A stretch of 6,969 bases of DNA from JAVJRN01 sp047635055 (GTDB lineage: Bacteria; Bacteroidota; Bacteroidia; Cytophagales; Cyclobacteriaceae), in the NCBI GenBank assembly GCA_047635055.1, contig JBLIIJ010000150.1, forward strand, positions 1 to 6,969, given 5' to 3'. The notes below the pieces were generated by a model. That model worked only from the letters and a program-made list of their open reading frames with translations. It made no database searches and was not told where the DNA came from. Of the stretch, positions 1 to 6,047 are shown in pieces (within the stretch, counting starts at the first letter, position 1; each line of letters opens with the position of its first letter). A program made the position numbers and the translations under genes.

Positions 1-2
1 TA

Positions 3-417
3 TTAGCATGTGCCGCTTTTTCCATTGTTAATCGTGGTTTTATTGGCTTGGCTATTTTATTCGAGAATAGTCTTTTAAAACAAGCGGCTTATGTCATGGC
101 GATCGTAGTGCCGGCTTTGTATATTTCCGATATTATTTTTATTGATGTTTTTTCGCACGATGAGATCGTTTATGAGGTGTACACTGCATGTTCTATTCTT
201 GTCGTCGGAGCGATTAGTCTTATTTTCAGTCTCACCCGGTGACAAGACGGTAGGGGCCTTCATGCTAAAGTTGCTGGCGTTTTAGGCATCATCATGAGCA
301 TTACGTTTCTCACCTTGATTTATTTTTTTGGAATTGATTATGCTCGGGCCAGTGCTCATCCTTGAAATTCTCCTTTTGGCAAAAGCGGATGAGTTGGTAG
401 TAAAAGGCACGATTTAA
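3..417 (+). pseudogene. Decayed 3' end of a multi-helix membrane protein gene (5' end outside window)
   Basis: The frame is open from the left edge and encodes hydrophobic segments, among them one around AAYVMAIVVPALYISDIIFI and one around CSILVVGAISLIFSL, so this is the end of a gene starting upstream. It stops at TGA 240-242. The same frame then continues without another stop to 363-365, encoding a short basic loop and a further strong hydrophobic helix (VAGVLGIIMSITFLTLIYFF). From about 319 the next frame (starting at 319, 352 and so on) encodes LGPVLILEILLLAKADEL and ends at TAA 415-417, which looks like a natural C-terminus. One nonsense change plus one frameshift is the simplest reading. 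A TTG at 48 could serve as an internal start, but the open upstream frame makes this unlikely. If the TGA is the real end, the intact product is just the part ending at 242. I do not recognise the family. Confidence -1.
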
Positions 418-600
418 TCTCTGCATGGGTATTTCAACAAACCATTTTTTTGAACCTGTGGGGTGCCCGACCAGCGTATGACCAAGTGACAGGAGATTCT
501 TGATTATGCATCATTTTTTCAGCTATTGAGTAAAATGGAAATGAAGCCATTTAGTCTATTCAAAAGAATGATGATACCTTCGCATTATTATCATTGTCGA

Positions 601-606
601 AAAGGA
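601..606 (+). promoter_or_regulatory. Shine-Dalgarno-like AAAGGA before rlmF
   Basis: AAAGGA lies four bases before ATG 611. The spacing is short, but this is the only purine-rich ribosome-binding-like site I noticed ahead of a start codon in the window, and it supports ATG 611 as the start. The rest of 418-600 shows no gene; the AT-rich stretch contains no good TAnnTTTG promoter element. Confidence -1.
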
Positions 607-610
607 CAGC

Positions 611-1564
611 ATGTCAAAAGCTAAAAACGTCGAAAAGAAATCGAGATTACATCCACGAAATAAGAACCGCGATCGGTATGATTTGGGGGAATTGGTTAAC
701 TCCTTACCGGAGCTAACCAATCACATAAAACCAAACAAATACGGTGACGATTCGGTAGACTTTGCTGATCCAATGGTGGTAAAGCTGCTAAACAAGGCAT
801 TGCTCAAACATGGTTATGGTATTGACTATTGGGAATTTCCAGAGGAGAATCTTTGCCCGCCGATCCCTGGAAGAGCTGATTACATTCATTACATGGCTGA
901 TTTGATTCAGGCGAGTAACTATGGCAAAATCCCGGATGGTCCTAAAATCACTTGTTTGGATATTGGTGTGGGTGCAAGTTGTATCTATCCCATAATAGGA
1001 ACTACGGAGTATGGGTGGGACTTTATAGGTACTGATATTGCGCAGAAGTCATTAGATGCGGCGGTAAACATTATCCAAAACAATCCTAAATTGGTGGATA
1101 AGATTAAAGTGAGATTGCAGCAAAAGCCTGCGGATATTTTTCATGGTGTGTTGGCTAAGGAAGAAAAAGTGGATTTGACTATATGCAACCCTCCTTTTCA
1201 TGCTTCCATATCAGAGGCAGAAAGCGGCACAAGGCGAAAGGTTAAAAATCTATCGGGAGAAAAGTCAGCTGCTTTGAATTTTTCTGGACAGCACAATGAG
1301 TTAGTTTATGATGGTGGGGAACATGGATTTATCCATAAAATGATTCGGGAGTCGGTACATTTTTCACAAAAAAGCTACTGGTTCTCTACATTGGTTTCGA
1401 AGCAGTCGAACCTCAAAGGCATTCATATTGCCCTTGAAAAGGCACAAGCATCGAAGATTGAAACGATCCCAATGGGTACGGGCAACAAATCTACCCGAAT
1501 CGTCGCTTGGACTTTCTTGACAAAAGAGGAACGGAAGAATTGGGCAAAAGATAGATGGACTTAA
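611..1564 (+). CDS. rlmF: 23S rRNA (adenine(1618)-N6)-methyltransferase RlmF
   Basis: Cytoplasmic SAM-dependent enzyme that methylates N6 of A1618 (E. coli numbering) in 23S rRNA. The 317-residue product is close to the length of E. coli RlmF (YbiN). The N-terminus carries the family signature LHPRNKNRDRYD. The SAM-binding motif I is LDIGVGA (D117, G119, G121), followed by IGTDI at the end of the next strand. The catalytic amino-methyltransferase motif IV is NPPF at residues 193-196. Downstream, GGEHGFIHKMIRES and the C-terminal TRIVAWTF are also typical of the family. The lysine- and arginine-rich N-terminus suits RNA binding. The gene stands alone: it is preceded by a broken gene and followed by a 167-bp gap with a hairpin. 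No obvious promoter was found. The identification is secure; the methylation site is known from E. coli and is carried over by homology. Confidence -1.
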   Translation: MSKAKNVEKKSRLHPRNKNRDRYDLGELVNSLPELTNHIKPNKYGDDSVDFADPMVVKLLNKALLKHGYGIDYWEFPEENLCPPIPGRADYIHYMADLIQASNYGKIPDGPKITCLDIGVGASCIYPIIGTTEYGWDFIGTDIAQKSLDAAVNIIQNNPKLVDKIKVRLQQKPADIFHGVLAKEEKVDLTICNPPFHASISEAESGTRRKVKNLSGEKSAALNFSGQHNELVYDGGEHGFIHKMIRESVHFSQKSYWFSTLVSKQSNLKGIHIALEKAQASKIETIPMGTGNKSTRIVAWTFLTKEERKNWAKDRWT

Positions 1565-1610
1565 TGTTTTCAAGTTTGTGAAGCTTTTGAAAAAATCAAG
1601 TTCTGTGGTA

Positions 1611-1640
1611 CTATTACTCGATGCTTGCATTGAGTAATAG
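1611..1640 (+). repeat. Near-perfect 13-bp inverted repeat with CTTG tetraloop (hairpin)
   Basis: Arms CTATTACTC-G-ATG and CAT-T-GAGTAATAG enclose the loop CTTG. All 13 positions pair in RNA, with one G-U wobble. It begins 47 bp after the rlmF stop. No U-tract follows on the + strand, so it is not a textbook intrinsic terminator, but it may stabilise or end the rlmF transcript. A 12-bp palindrome, ATCTTGCAAGAT, follows at 1658-1669. Confidence -1.
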
Positions 1641-1731
1641 CAATTATCCAATGTCATATCTTGCAAGATCGATCTGAGGTTCTGGATTTGAAAAGTGGAA
1701 GAATCAGTAAGAGAGGTTTGATTATAATTTC

Positions 1732-2127
1732 ATGTTCTTGAGTAAAGTATTTTTGAGCAAATTACTAACCAAAAAAATTTTCCTTGTCGATGGAATAGGG
1801 GCCTTGTTATCGGCTGTTTTATTAGGTGTTGTGCTGGTTAAATTAGCGCCATATTTCGGAATGCCTATAGTAATACTCCATAAACTGGCCATCGCTGCAT
1901 GTGGCTTTGCCTGTTATTCATTTGCCTGTTATCTCTTGGTGCGCAATAGCTGGAAACCGTTTATAGCAGTTATTATGGTTATCAATTTTTTGTATTGTGT
2001 AGTCACTTCATATCTGCTCTTCGTCTTTTACGATAGCCTTACTATTTTAGGCTTTACCTACTTCTCGCTGGAAATAATCGTTATTCTGACTATTACATTT
2101 TTCGAGTATCGTGCGTTGAGGAGTTAG
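1732..2127 (+). CDS. Conserved-looking hypothetical protein with four membrane helices
   Basis: The 131-residue product is almost entirely membrane-embedded. Predicted helices lie at about residues 17-38, 47-70, 76-99 and 103-125. A basic N-terminus (KVFLSKLLTKK) suggests that end faces the cytoplasm, which would put both ends inside. Notable positions are D20 at the start of helix 1, the short loop RNSWKP (71-76) between helices 2 and 3, and an acidic residue, E114, inside helix 4. The overall pattern resembles small uncharacterised four-helix proteins common in Bacteroidota, but I cannot name a family or a function. No cysteine pair, metal site or enzyme motif is evident. ATG 1732 has no Shine-Dalgarno sequence, which is common in this phylum. 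The gene is preceded by a 167-bp gap and followed by a 348-bp one, so it is probably transcribed alone or with rlmF. Confidence -1.
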   Translation: MFLSKVFLSKLLTKKIFLVDGIGALLSAVLLGVVLVKLAPYFGMPIVILHKLAIAACGFACYSFACYLLVRNSWKPFIAVIMVINFLYCVVTSYLLFVFYDSLTILGFTYFSLEIIVILTITFFEYRALRS

Positions 2128-2230
2128 TGTTTTGATTTGGTCAAAATTGTCATTCATTTCATTAATAGAGCATTTTTTCACAAGTCAAGGAGATCAAAAT
2201 AAATAACAATTGTCTGGGGTTATTTTCAAG

Positions 2231-2244
2231 AAATTGATCAATTT
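2231..2244. repeat. Perfect 14-bp palindrome AAATTGATCAATTT
   Basis: AAATTGATCAATTT is identical to its reverse complement. It lies 245 bp upstream of the CDP-alcohol phosphatidyltransferase and 187 bp upstream of the -7 promoter element. Its form suits a dimeric repressor or activator site, but it is AT-rich, occurs once here, and could be chance. No regulator gene is visible in the window. Confidence -1.
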
Positions 2245-2251
2245 GATACAA

Positions 2252-2271
2252 TAGGTGAAACATTTTACCTA
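2252..2271 (+). repeat. Small 8-bp hairpin TAGGTGAA/TTTACCTA
   Basis: TAGGTGAA and TTTACCTA pair over eight positions, with one G-U wobble, around the loop ACAT. It lies eight bases after the 14-bp palindrome. There is no strong U-tract, so a terminator role is only possible. Confidence -1.
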
Positions 2272-2396
2272 CTTCATTTATTAAGTAACTGGATTGAATT
2301 AACATCATAAGTCAATCTTACATCGCATGATCGCAGATTTTACTTTTTGGGTAAAACATTAATCCAAAAAAGAATATTTCATGTTGTCACCTTAAA

Positions 2397-2425
2397 TTGC
2401 ATTAAAAACAACAACATTAAGTTTG
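2397..2425 (+). promoter_or_regulatory. Bacteroidota-type promoter for the CDP-alcohol phosphatidyltransferase
   Basis: TTG at 2397-2399 and TAAGTTTG at 2418-2425 are separated by 18 bases. This fits the known housekeeping promoter of Bacteroidota (TTTG or TTG, about 19 bases, TAnnTTTG) closely, with a complete -7 element. Transcription would start near 2430, giving a leader of about 45 nt before ATG 2476. Confidence -1.
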
Positions 2426-2475
2426 TGTAATAAATCTTGTCTTGAAAAAAGAACGGTTAATACAAAGCCCCAAAC

Positions 2476-3243
2476 ATGTCGAAATTACCTAAAAAGCATC
2501 AGTTTATCGACCTTTCTGATTATGGTCGGCCGCCTGCTCGATGGATTGCTACAAGCTTACAAAATACCTCCGTCACACCTGTTCAAGTAACTACTTGGTT
2601 TATTATATCGGGCTTTTTGGCCATTGCCTGTATGCTGAACAGCTACTATGTAGCAGCAGCGTTCTTCTTGATTTTGAAGTCGGTGTTAGATGCCGCTGAT
2701 GGCGAGTTATCACGCTTGAAAAATACCCCTTCCTATATTGGGCGATACTATGATTCTATTGCTGATATCATTTTGAATTTCTTATTCTTCCTTACGTTTT
2801 GGCATATAAGTAGCGCTTCCTTAGGCTATGTTTTGTTGGCATTTGTTGGCGTACAACTTCAAGGCACGCTGTACAATTATTATTATGTCATATTGCGAAA
2901 CAATGTAAAAGGAGATGTCACAAGTCGAATTTTTGAAGATACTGTACCGGTCGCATTCAAAGGGGAAAAACAACGAACGGTAAACTTGCTTTATAGAATC
3001 TATGATTTTCTTTATATCTCTTTTGACAAAGTGATTTACCATATTGACAAAGACGCTATGAATAGTAAGCCATTTCCTAAATGGTTCATGACTTTGCTTT
3101 CGACCTTCGGACTTGGGTTTCAACTTTTGATTATGGCGATTATGCTTGTTTTTCATATGGAGATATTCATTATTCCATTTTTTATAGCCTATTCTGGTTT
3201 CATTATCATTTTTGTAGCTATTAGAAGATTCGTGTTAAGTTAA
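2476..3243 (+). CDS. CDP-alcohol phosphatidyltransferase family protein
   Basis: Integral membrane enzyme that transfers a phosphatidyl-type group from a CDP-linked donor to an alcohol, releasing CMP. The 255-residue product has the family signature DxxDGxx(A)Rx8Gx3Dx3D: D72, D75, G76, R80, G89, D93 and D97, where the four aspartates bind the metal ions and D97 is the likely catalytic base. Serine (S79) replaces the usual alanine before the arginine. A typical N-terminal segment (TSVTPVQVTTW, 31-41) leads into the first helix. About six helices follow, roughly at 38-55, 57-72, 95-112, 115-140, 203-227 and 230-250. A hydrophilic stretch of about 60 residues (141-200) separates helices 4 and 5, longer than in minimal family members, and may decide the acceptor. 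The acceptor (glycerol phosphate, inositol, serine or another) cannot be told from the sequence. ATG 2476 fits the promoter upstream and has no Shine-Dalgarno sequence. Confidence -1.
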   Translation: MSKLPKKHQFIDLSDYGRPPARWIATSLQNTSVTPVQVTTWFIISGFLAIACMLNSYYVAAAFFLILKSVLDAADGELSRLKNTPSYIGRYYDSIADIILNFLFFLTFWHISSASLGYVLLAFVGVQLQGTLYNYYYVILRNNVKGDVTSRIFEDTVPVAFKGEKQRTVNLLYRIYDFLYISFDKVIYHIDKDAMNSKPFPKWFMTLLSTFGLGFQLLIMAIMLVFHMEIFIIPFFIAYSGFIIIFVAIRRFVLS

Positions 3244-3629
3244 TTTACTCGCTTTAATCATCGTACTAATAAGTGTTACGCTTCATTTCGTGACATCTGC
3301 CGGTAGCTGGAAAGGATAAATTATAAATACGAATGCTTACAAAGTGAACCATTAGCCTGCTCGACTAAAGACTTACCACGTTCGTTTGGAATGTTTCATC
3401 TCGCGAACATCCTGATAGGGCGAATTTCATAGTGAGTAAATCAAAAGATAAGTTTGTGTCATACCTTGGCAGTGACTTCTCTTATATATTGTCCTATTAG
3501 GAGACGATACTTGCAACTAATACTAATACCTTTCAAGGCACCTAATTTGTGTAGTTATCTCATGGATTCTGTCTTATCGTATGAAGGCCAATACTGTTTC
3601 AATTGTCAATTTTTATTATCTTCCACGCC
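3244..3629 (+). other. 386-bp non-coding region before the SBF transporter
   Basis: No convincing gene is seen on either strand. An open frame at 3454-3642 encodes no recognisable protein, starts at GTG and overlaps the transporter start, so I treat it as chance. No tRNA or clear terminator was found after the upstream gene. The only signals are a promoter-like site at 3425-3456 and a palindrome at the transporter start, both listed separately. Confidence -1.
3425..3456 (+). promoter_or_regulatory. Possible Bacteroidota-type promoter with TAAGTTTG
   Basis: TAAGTTTG at 3449-3456 matches the -7 consensus fully. Twenty bases upstream lies TTTC (3425-3428), an imperfect -33 element. The 11 bases TAAGTTTGTGT are the same as at 2418-2428. 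If used, it would give the SBF transporter a leader of about 170 nt, which is long but possible. Confidence -1.
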
Positions 3630-3636
3630 GTGGAAG
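3620..3636. repeat. 17-nt palindrome covering the SBF transporter start codon
   Basis: CTTCCACGCCGTGGAAG has perfect 8-base arms around a central C. The GTG start at 3630-3632 lies inside it. In RNA, CTTCCAC and GTGGAAG could form a 7-bp stem with a GCC loop that hides the start codon. As DNA, it could be an operator. It is GC-rich compared with the AT-rich DNA around it. Confidence -1.
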
Positions 3637-4532
3637 AAATAGACAACATCACCCTTAATTTTAATGAGGACAATATTTTCTTGTTGAATATCAGTCTGGC
3701 TATTATCATGTTTGGTGTAGCACTGAAATTAACGTTGGAAGATTTTAGGCTTGTTTTAAAACAGCCCAGAGGCGTCATTGCTGGAGTACTTTCCCAGTTT
3801 TTGGTTTTACCCGGATTGACTTTTATTTTGGTATGGTTGATGAAGCCTCACCCAAGTTTTGCCTTGGGTATGTTTATGGTTGCCGCATGCCCCGGAGGTA
3901 ATATTTCTAATTTCTTCTCCGCAAATGCGAAAGGAAATCTCGCTTTGTCAGTAAGTCTCACAGCGGTTTCAAGTGTTTTGGCTGTCTTTATGACGCCAAT
4001 TAATCTCACTTTTTGGTCGAGTATGTATACGCCAACCGCCGATTTGCTGAGTAGTATTTCGATGGACTTGTGGGGCGTGTTGCAGACGATCATCATCATT
4101 TTAGGGATCCCAATTATACTGGGTATGTTTGTTCGTTATCATTATGAAAAGTTAGCCAAGCGATTGCAACCGATCATGCACTGGTCGTCCATTATCATAT
4201 TTGCTGCGATTGTGATTATGGCATTTGCTGCGAATATCGACCTTTTCCTTACCTACATTTATTTGGTGGTCTTGCTAGTATTTATTCATAATGCTGTGGC
4301 ATTATTCTCAGGATATCAAATTGGGCGCATGTTCGGATTACCAGAGGCGGATCGCAGATCATTGGCAATAGAAACAGGAATCCAAAACTCAGGGCTCGGG
4401 TTAGTGCTTATATTTTCATTTTTCAATGGACTAGGCGGTATGGCATTGGTAGCCGCATGGTGGGGAATTTGGCATATCATTTCCGGGATGACAATCTCTT
4501 ATTATTGGAACTTTCGTTCTTCGAAGGAGTAA
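3630..4532 (+). CDS. Bile acid:sodium symporter (SBF) family transporter
   Basis: Inner-membrane protein of the SBF/BASS fold (bile acid:sodium symporter family), expected to move an organic anion with sodium. Using GTG 3630 the product has 300 residues and about nine to ten hydrophobic helices, normal for bacterial members. Two family signatures are present: ACPGGN (residues 86-91), in the first broken-helix region, and ETGIQN (248-253) followed by SGLGLVLIF, in the second; both regions help to form the sodium sites. The end, MALVAAWWGIWHIISG, also fits. The start is uncertain: TTG 3603 would add nine residues, but the protein from GTG 3630 (MEEIDNITLNF) looks like the usual start of Bacteroidota relatives. 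There is no Shine-Dalgarno sequence, and the start sits in a palindrome. Substrate unknown; bile acid itself is not implied. A decayed relative of its C-terminus lies 200 bp downstream. Confidence -1.
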   Translation: MEEIDNITLNFNEDNIFLLNISLAIIMFGVALKLTLEDFRLVLKQPRGVIAGVLSQFLVLPGLTFILVWLMKPHPSFALGMFMVAACPGGNISNFFSANAKGNLALSVSLTAVSSVLAVFMTPINLTFWSSMYTPTADLLSSISMDLWGVLQTIIIILGIPIILGMFVRYHYEKLAKRLQPIMHWSSIIIFAAIVIMAFAANIDLFLTYIYLVVLLVFIHNAVALFSGYQIGRMFGLPEADRRSLAIETGIQNSGLGLVLIFSFFNGLGGMALVAAWWGIWHIISGMTISYYWNFRSSKE

Positions 4533-4733
4533 CCAAGCCTATGTTAATATCACCTATTCTGATGTAGTTTGTCACACGAATTGCCAGACAATAATGTGGG
4601 TAGATCTAGCCTTGGATCAGTCTGGCAGGGATTGGTTGAACAAAAGAATAATGGATATTTACCCGTTCTTTTTAGATCTCTTATCTCCATTAAATGTGCG
4701 CCTTCCAGTCTTGGGGAGTAAGAATAATCATAA
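4533..4733 (+). other. Non-coding gap with a spaced inverted repeat
   Basis: No gene is seen. TGCCAGAC (4582-4589) and GTCTGGCA (4620-4627) form a perfect 8-bp inverted repeat around 30 bases, which themselves contain the palindrome TAGATCTA (4601-4608). It could be a terminator-like structure after the transporter, but no U-tract follows. With the relic at 4734-4901, the gap between intact genes is 372 bp. Confidence -1.
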
Positions 4734-4901
4734 ATGTTTAATGCCTTATTTCGGATTCAAAACATAGGACTCGGTTTAGTACTTATATTTGCCTTTTTCA
4801 GGGAATCTGGAGAAGGCATGGGTTTTCGTATGTTTAGAGATTTGATGTTTCATTTCTTACATGTCCTTGTCTTATTTCTAGAATTTCCGATCTCGAAATA
4901 A
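4734..4901 (+). pseudogene. Relic of the C-terminus of a second SBF family transporter
   Basis: A 55-codon frame starts at ATG 4734 and ends at TAA 4899-4901, three bases before the acyltransferase start. Its residues IQNIGLGLVLIFAFF match IQNSGLGLVLIFSFF of the intact transporter: 13 of 15 residues, and 37 of 45 bases by hand count (4755-4799 against 4380-4424). The match is in the sodium-site signature region. Beyond this, similarity is weaker, but the distance to the stop is nearly the same (48 against 50 residues), and the ends resemble each other (EFPISK against NFRSSKE). The conserved WW-GIW helix has been lost. The rest of a transporter is missing upstream. The differences include silent changes, so this is an old copy or a separate paralogue, not a recent duplication. 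A functional short peptide cannot be excluded. Confidence -1.
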
Positions 4902-4904
4902 CTA

Positions 4905-5984
4905 ATGCTTAATGAGCGCATGCGCATACCGATACTTTTAAAATCTAGAATACCCTATCTCATAACCAAAACCTGTTCATGGTTTTTAGTGCAGTTTTTT
5001 TTTGGTGGCGTAAAGGTGATTGACAGAAAAAAAATACCTAAAGATGCCGCTATCATTTTTGCCCCAAATCATCAAGGCGCTTTTATCGATGCTGTTTTGC
5101 TAGGTAGCCATGTCAACTTGCCTGTTCACTTTCTAACCCGCGCTGATATATTTAAAAAAGGATGGGTAAGAGCCATTTTGCATTCTCTACATATGATTGC
5201 GATTTATAGGATTCGCGATGGAATTAGAAGCCTATCACAGAATGATGCAGTCTTCGAAGCATGCTATAAAATGCTTAATCAGAGCAAGTCGATCCTGATA
5301 TTCCCAGAAGGAAATCATGGTGACGAGTTTTATCTTAGGCCAATCTCAAAAGGGAGTGGCCGATTGGCACTCGATGCTAAAGCCGCGCTTGGAGATAAGA
5401 AATTATATGTCATACCCGTGGGCTTAAACTACTTTTCGCATAGAAAACCTTATGCGCGAATGTTCATTAAGTTTGGTGATCCGATAGACGCAGATAACTA
5501 TATGGAGACCTATAAAGTGCATAAGCAAAAAGCGTATAATGCCTTTAAGTCAGACTTAGAAGTAGGCATGAAAAAGACCTTGATACTCGCGGAAAATGAC
5601 GAGAACTACGAGAAGAAAAAGCAATTCATTTTTCAGCCAAAGCATGAGGGTTTATCATTTGATGCGTTGAAGGCGATGGGGGATGGAGATTACTATGAAG
5701 AGGTGAAACCAAGACAATTAAATGCTCTTCAGAAACTTTTCGTTGGCCTTTTTAGCCTATTTAATATTGTTCCGCTTTTTGCCTTAAGTAAGATGTTGCC
5801 GATCTTTAAGGACCCAGTATTTAAAGTCTCCATCAAATACTTGGCAGGAACGTTTTTTCATATTCTGTGGTGGTCGTTGATACTGGCATTAGGATGGATT
5901 TTTATTGGATGGGAAGCAGCAGTTTTTTTTGTGTTCTGTGCTATGTTCTTTCTCTATGCCAGACAATCAATTATAAAATATTAG
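4905..5984 (+). CDS. PlsC-type 1-acyl-glycerol-3-phosphate acyltransferase family protein
   Basis: Membrane-bound acyltransferase, expected to transfer a fatty acyl chain to glycerol phosphate, lysophosphatidate or a related lipid. The 359-residue product shows the four blocks of the family: NHQGAFID (55-62, catalytic H56 and D62), IYRIRDG (100-106), FPEGNHGD (133-140, E135/G136) and VIPVG (169-173). LRPISKGSGRLAL after block III is also typical. The histidine-aspartate spacing is Hx5D, one residue more than in E. coli PlsC, as in the subgroup that includes the yeast glycerol-phosphate acyltransferases. A hydrophobic segment near residues 22-36 anchors the N-terminus. After a charged linker (about 200-270), the last 85 residues hold two to three hydrophobic helices. 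Exact substrate unknown. ATG 4905 was chosen, but ATG 4920 is equally possible; neither has a Shine-Dalgarno sequence. The gene probably runs into the lipoprotein gene downstream. Confidence -1.
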   Translation: MLNERMRIPILLKSRIPYLITKTCSWFLVQFFFGGVKVIDRKKIPKDAAIIFAPNHQGAFIDAVLLGSHVNLPVHFLTRADIFKKGWVRAILHSLHMIAIYRIRDGIRSLSQNDAVFEACYKMLNQSKSILIFPEGNHGDEFYLRPISKGSGRLALDAKAALGDKKLYVIPVGLNYFSHRKPYARMFIKFGDPIDADNYMETYKVHKQKAYNAFKSDLEVGMKKTLILAENDENYEKKKQFIFQPKHEGLSFDALKAMGDGDYYEEVKPRQLNALQKLFVGLFSLFNIVPLFALSKMLPIFKDPVFKVSIKYLAGTFFHILWWSLILALGWIFIGWEAAVFFVFCAMFFLYARQSIIKY

Positions 5985-5999
5985 CGCAGTATTCAGTAA

Positions 6000-6047
6000 A
6001 TGAAAAACAAAAGCGCATCTTTTACAGTACAACAGAAAATCAAATGA
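6000..6047 (+). CDS. Possible 15-codon leader ORF overlapping the next start codon
   Basis: ATG 6000 opens a frame of 15 codons (MKNKSASFTVQQKIK) whose TGA at 6045-6047 overlaps the ATG of the lipoprotein gene at 6044-6046 as ATGA. Such overlaps often couple translation. There is no Shine-Dalgarno sequence and the peptide has no known relative, so it may be chance in AT-rich DNA. Confidence -1.
   Translation: MKNKSASFTVQQKIK

Larger units (their letters stand above)
2128..2475 (+). other. 348-bp non-coding region with palindromes and a promoter
   Basis: I see no gene on either strand here. The region is very AT-rich. It starts with a weak stem TTTTGA/TCAAAA (2130-2146) just after the stop of the membrane-protein gene, then holds a 14-bp palindrome, a small hairpin and a promoter, each listed separately. 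A loose inverted repeat, TTTTTGG/CCAAAAA, lies at 2344-2370. It probably contains the end of one transcript and the control region of the next gene. Confidence -1.

Noticed and set aside
589..596. TATCATTG as a -7 element for rlmF
   Set aside because: It has one mismatch, no -33 element, and would place the transcript start almost on the start codon.
1364..1666. A 100-codon minus-strand frame over the end of rlmF
   Set aside because: It lies opposite a securely identified gene, and its protein shows no domain or coherent composition.
2821..3156. A 111-codon minus-strand frame inside the CDP-alcohol gene
   Set aside because: It is antisense to a gene with an intact catalytic signature and has no domain of its own.
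3454..3642. A 62-codon + strand frame upstream of and overlapping the SBF gene
   Set aside because: It has a GTG start directly on the promoter-like motif, an irregular composition and no recognisable domain, and it overlaps the better-supported transporter start.
3538..4573. Weak similarity between 3538-3563 (CACCTA...TGTAGTT) and 4548-4573, which might mark a duplicated transporter upstream region
   Set aside because: Only two short blocks of six and seven bases match, with gaps between; this is within chance for AT-rich DNA unless an alignment extends it.
4784..4791. TATATTTG, matching the -7 promoter consensus
   Set aside because: It lies within the transporter relic, has no TTG or TTTG at the right distance upstream, and is explained by coding similarity.
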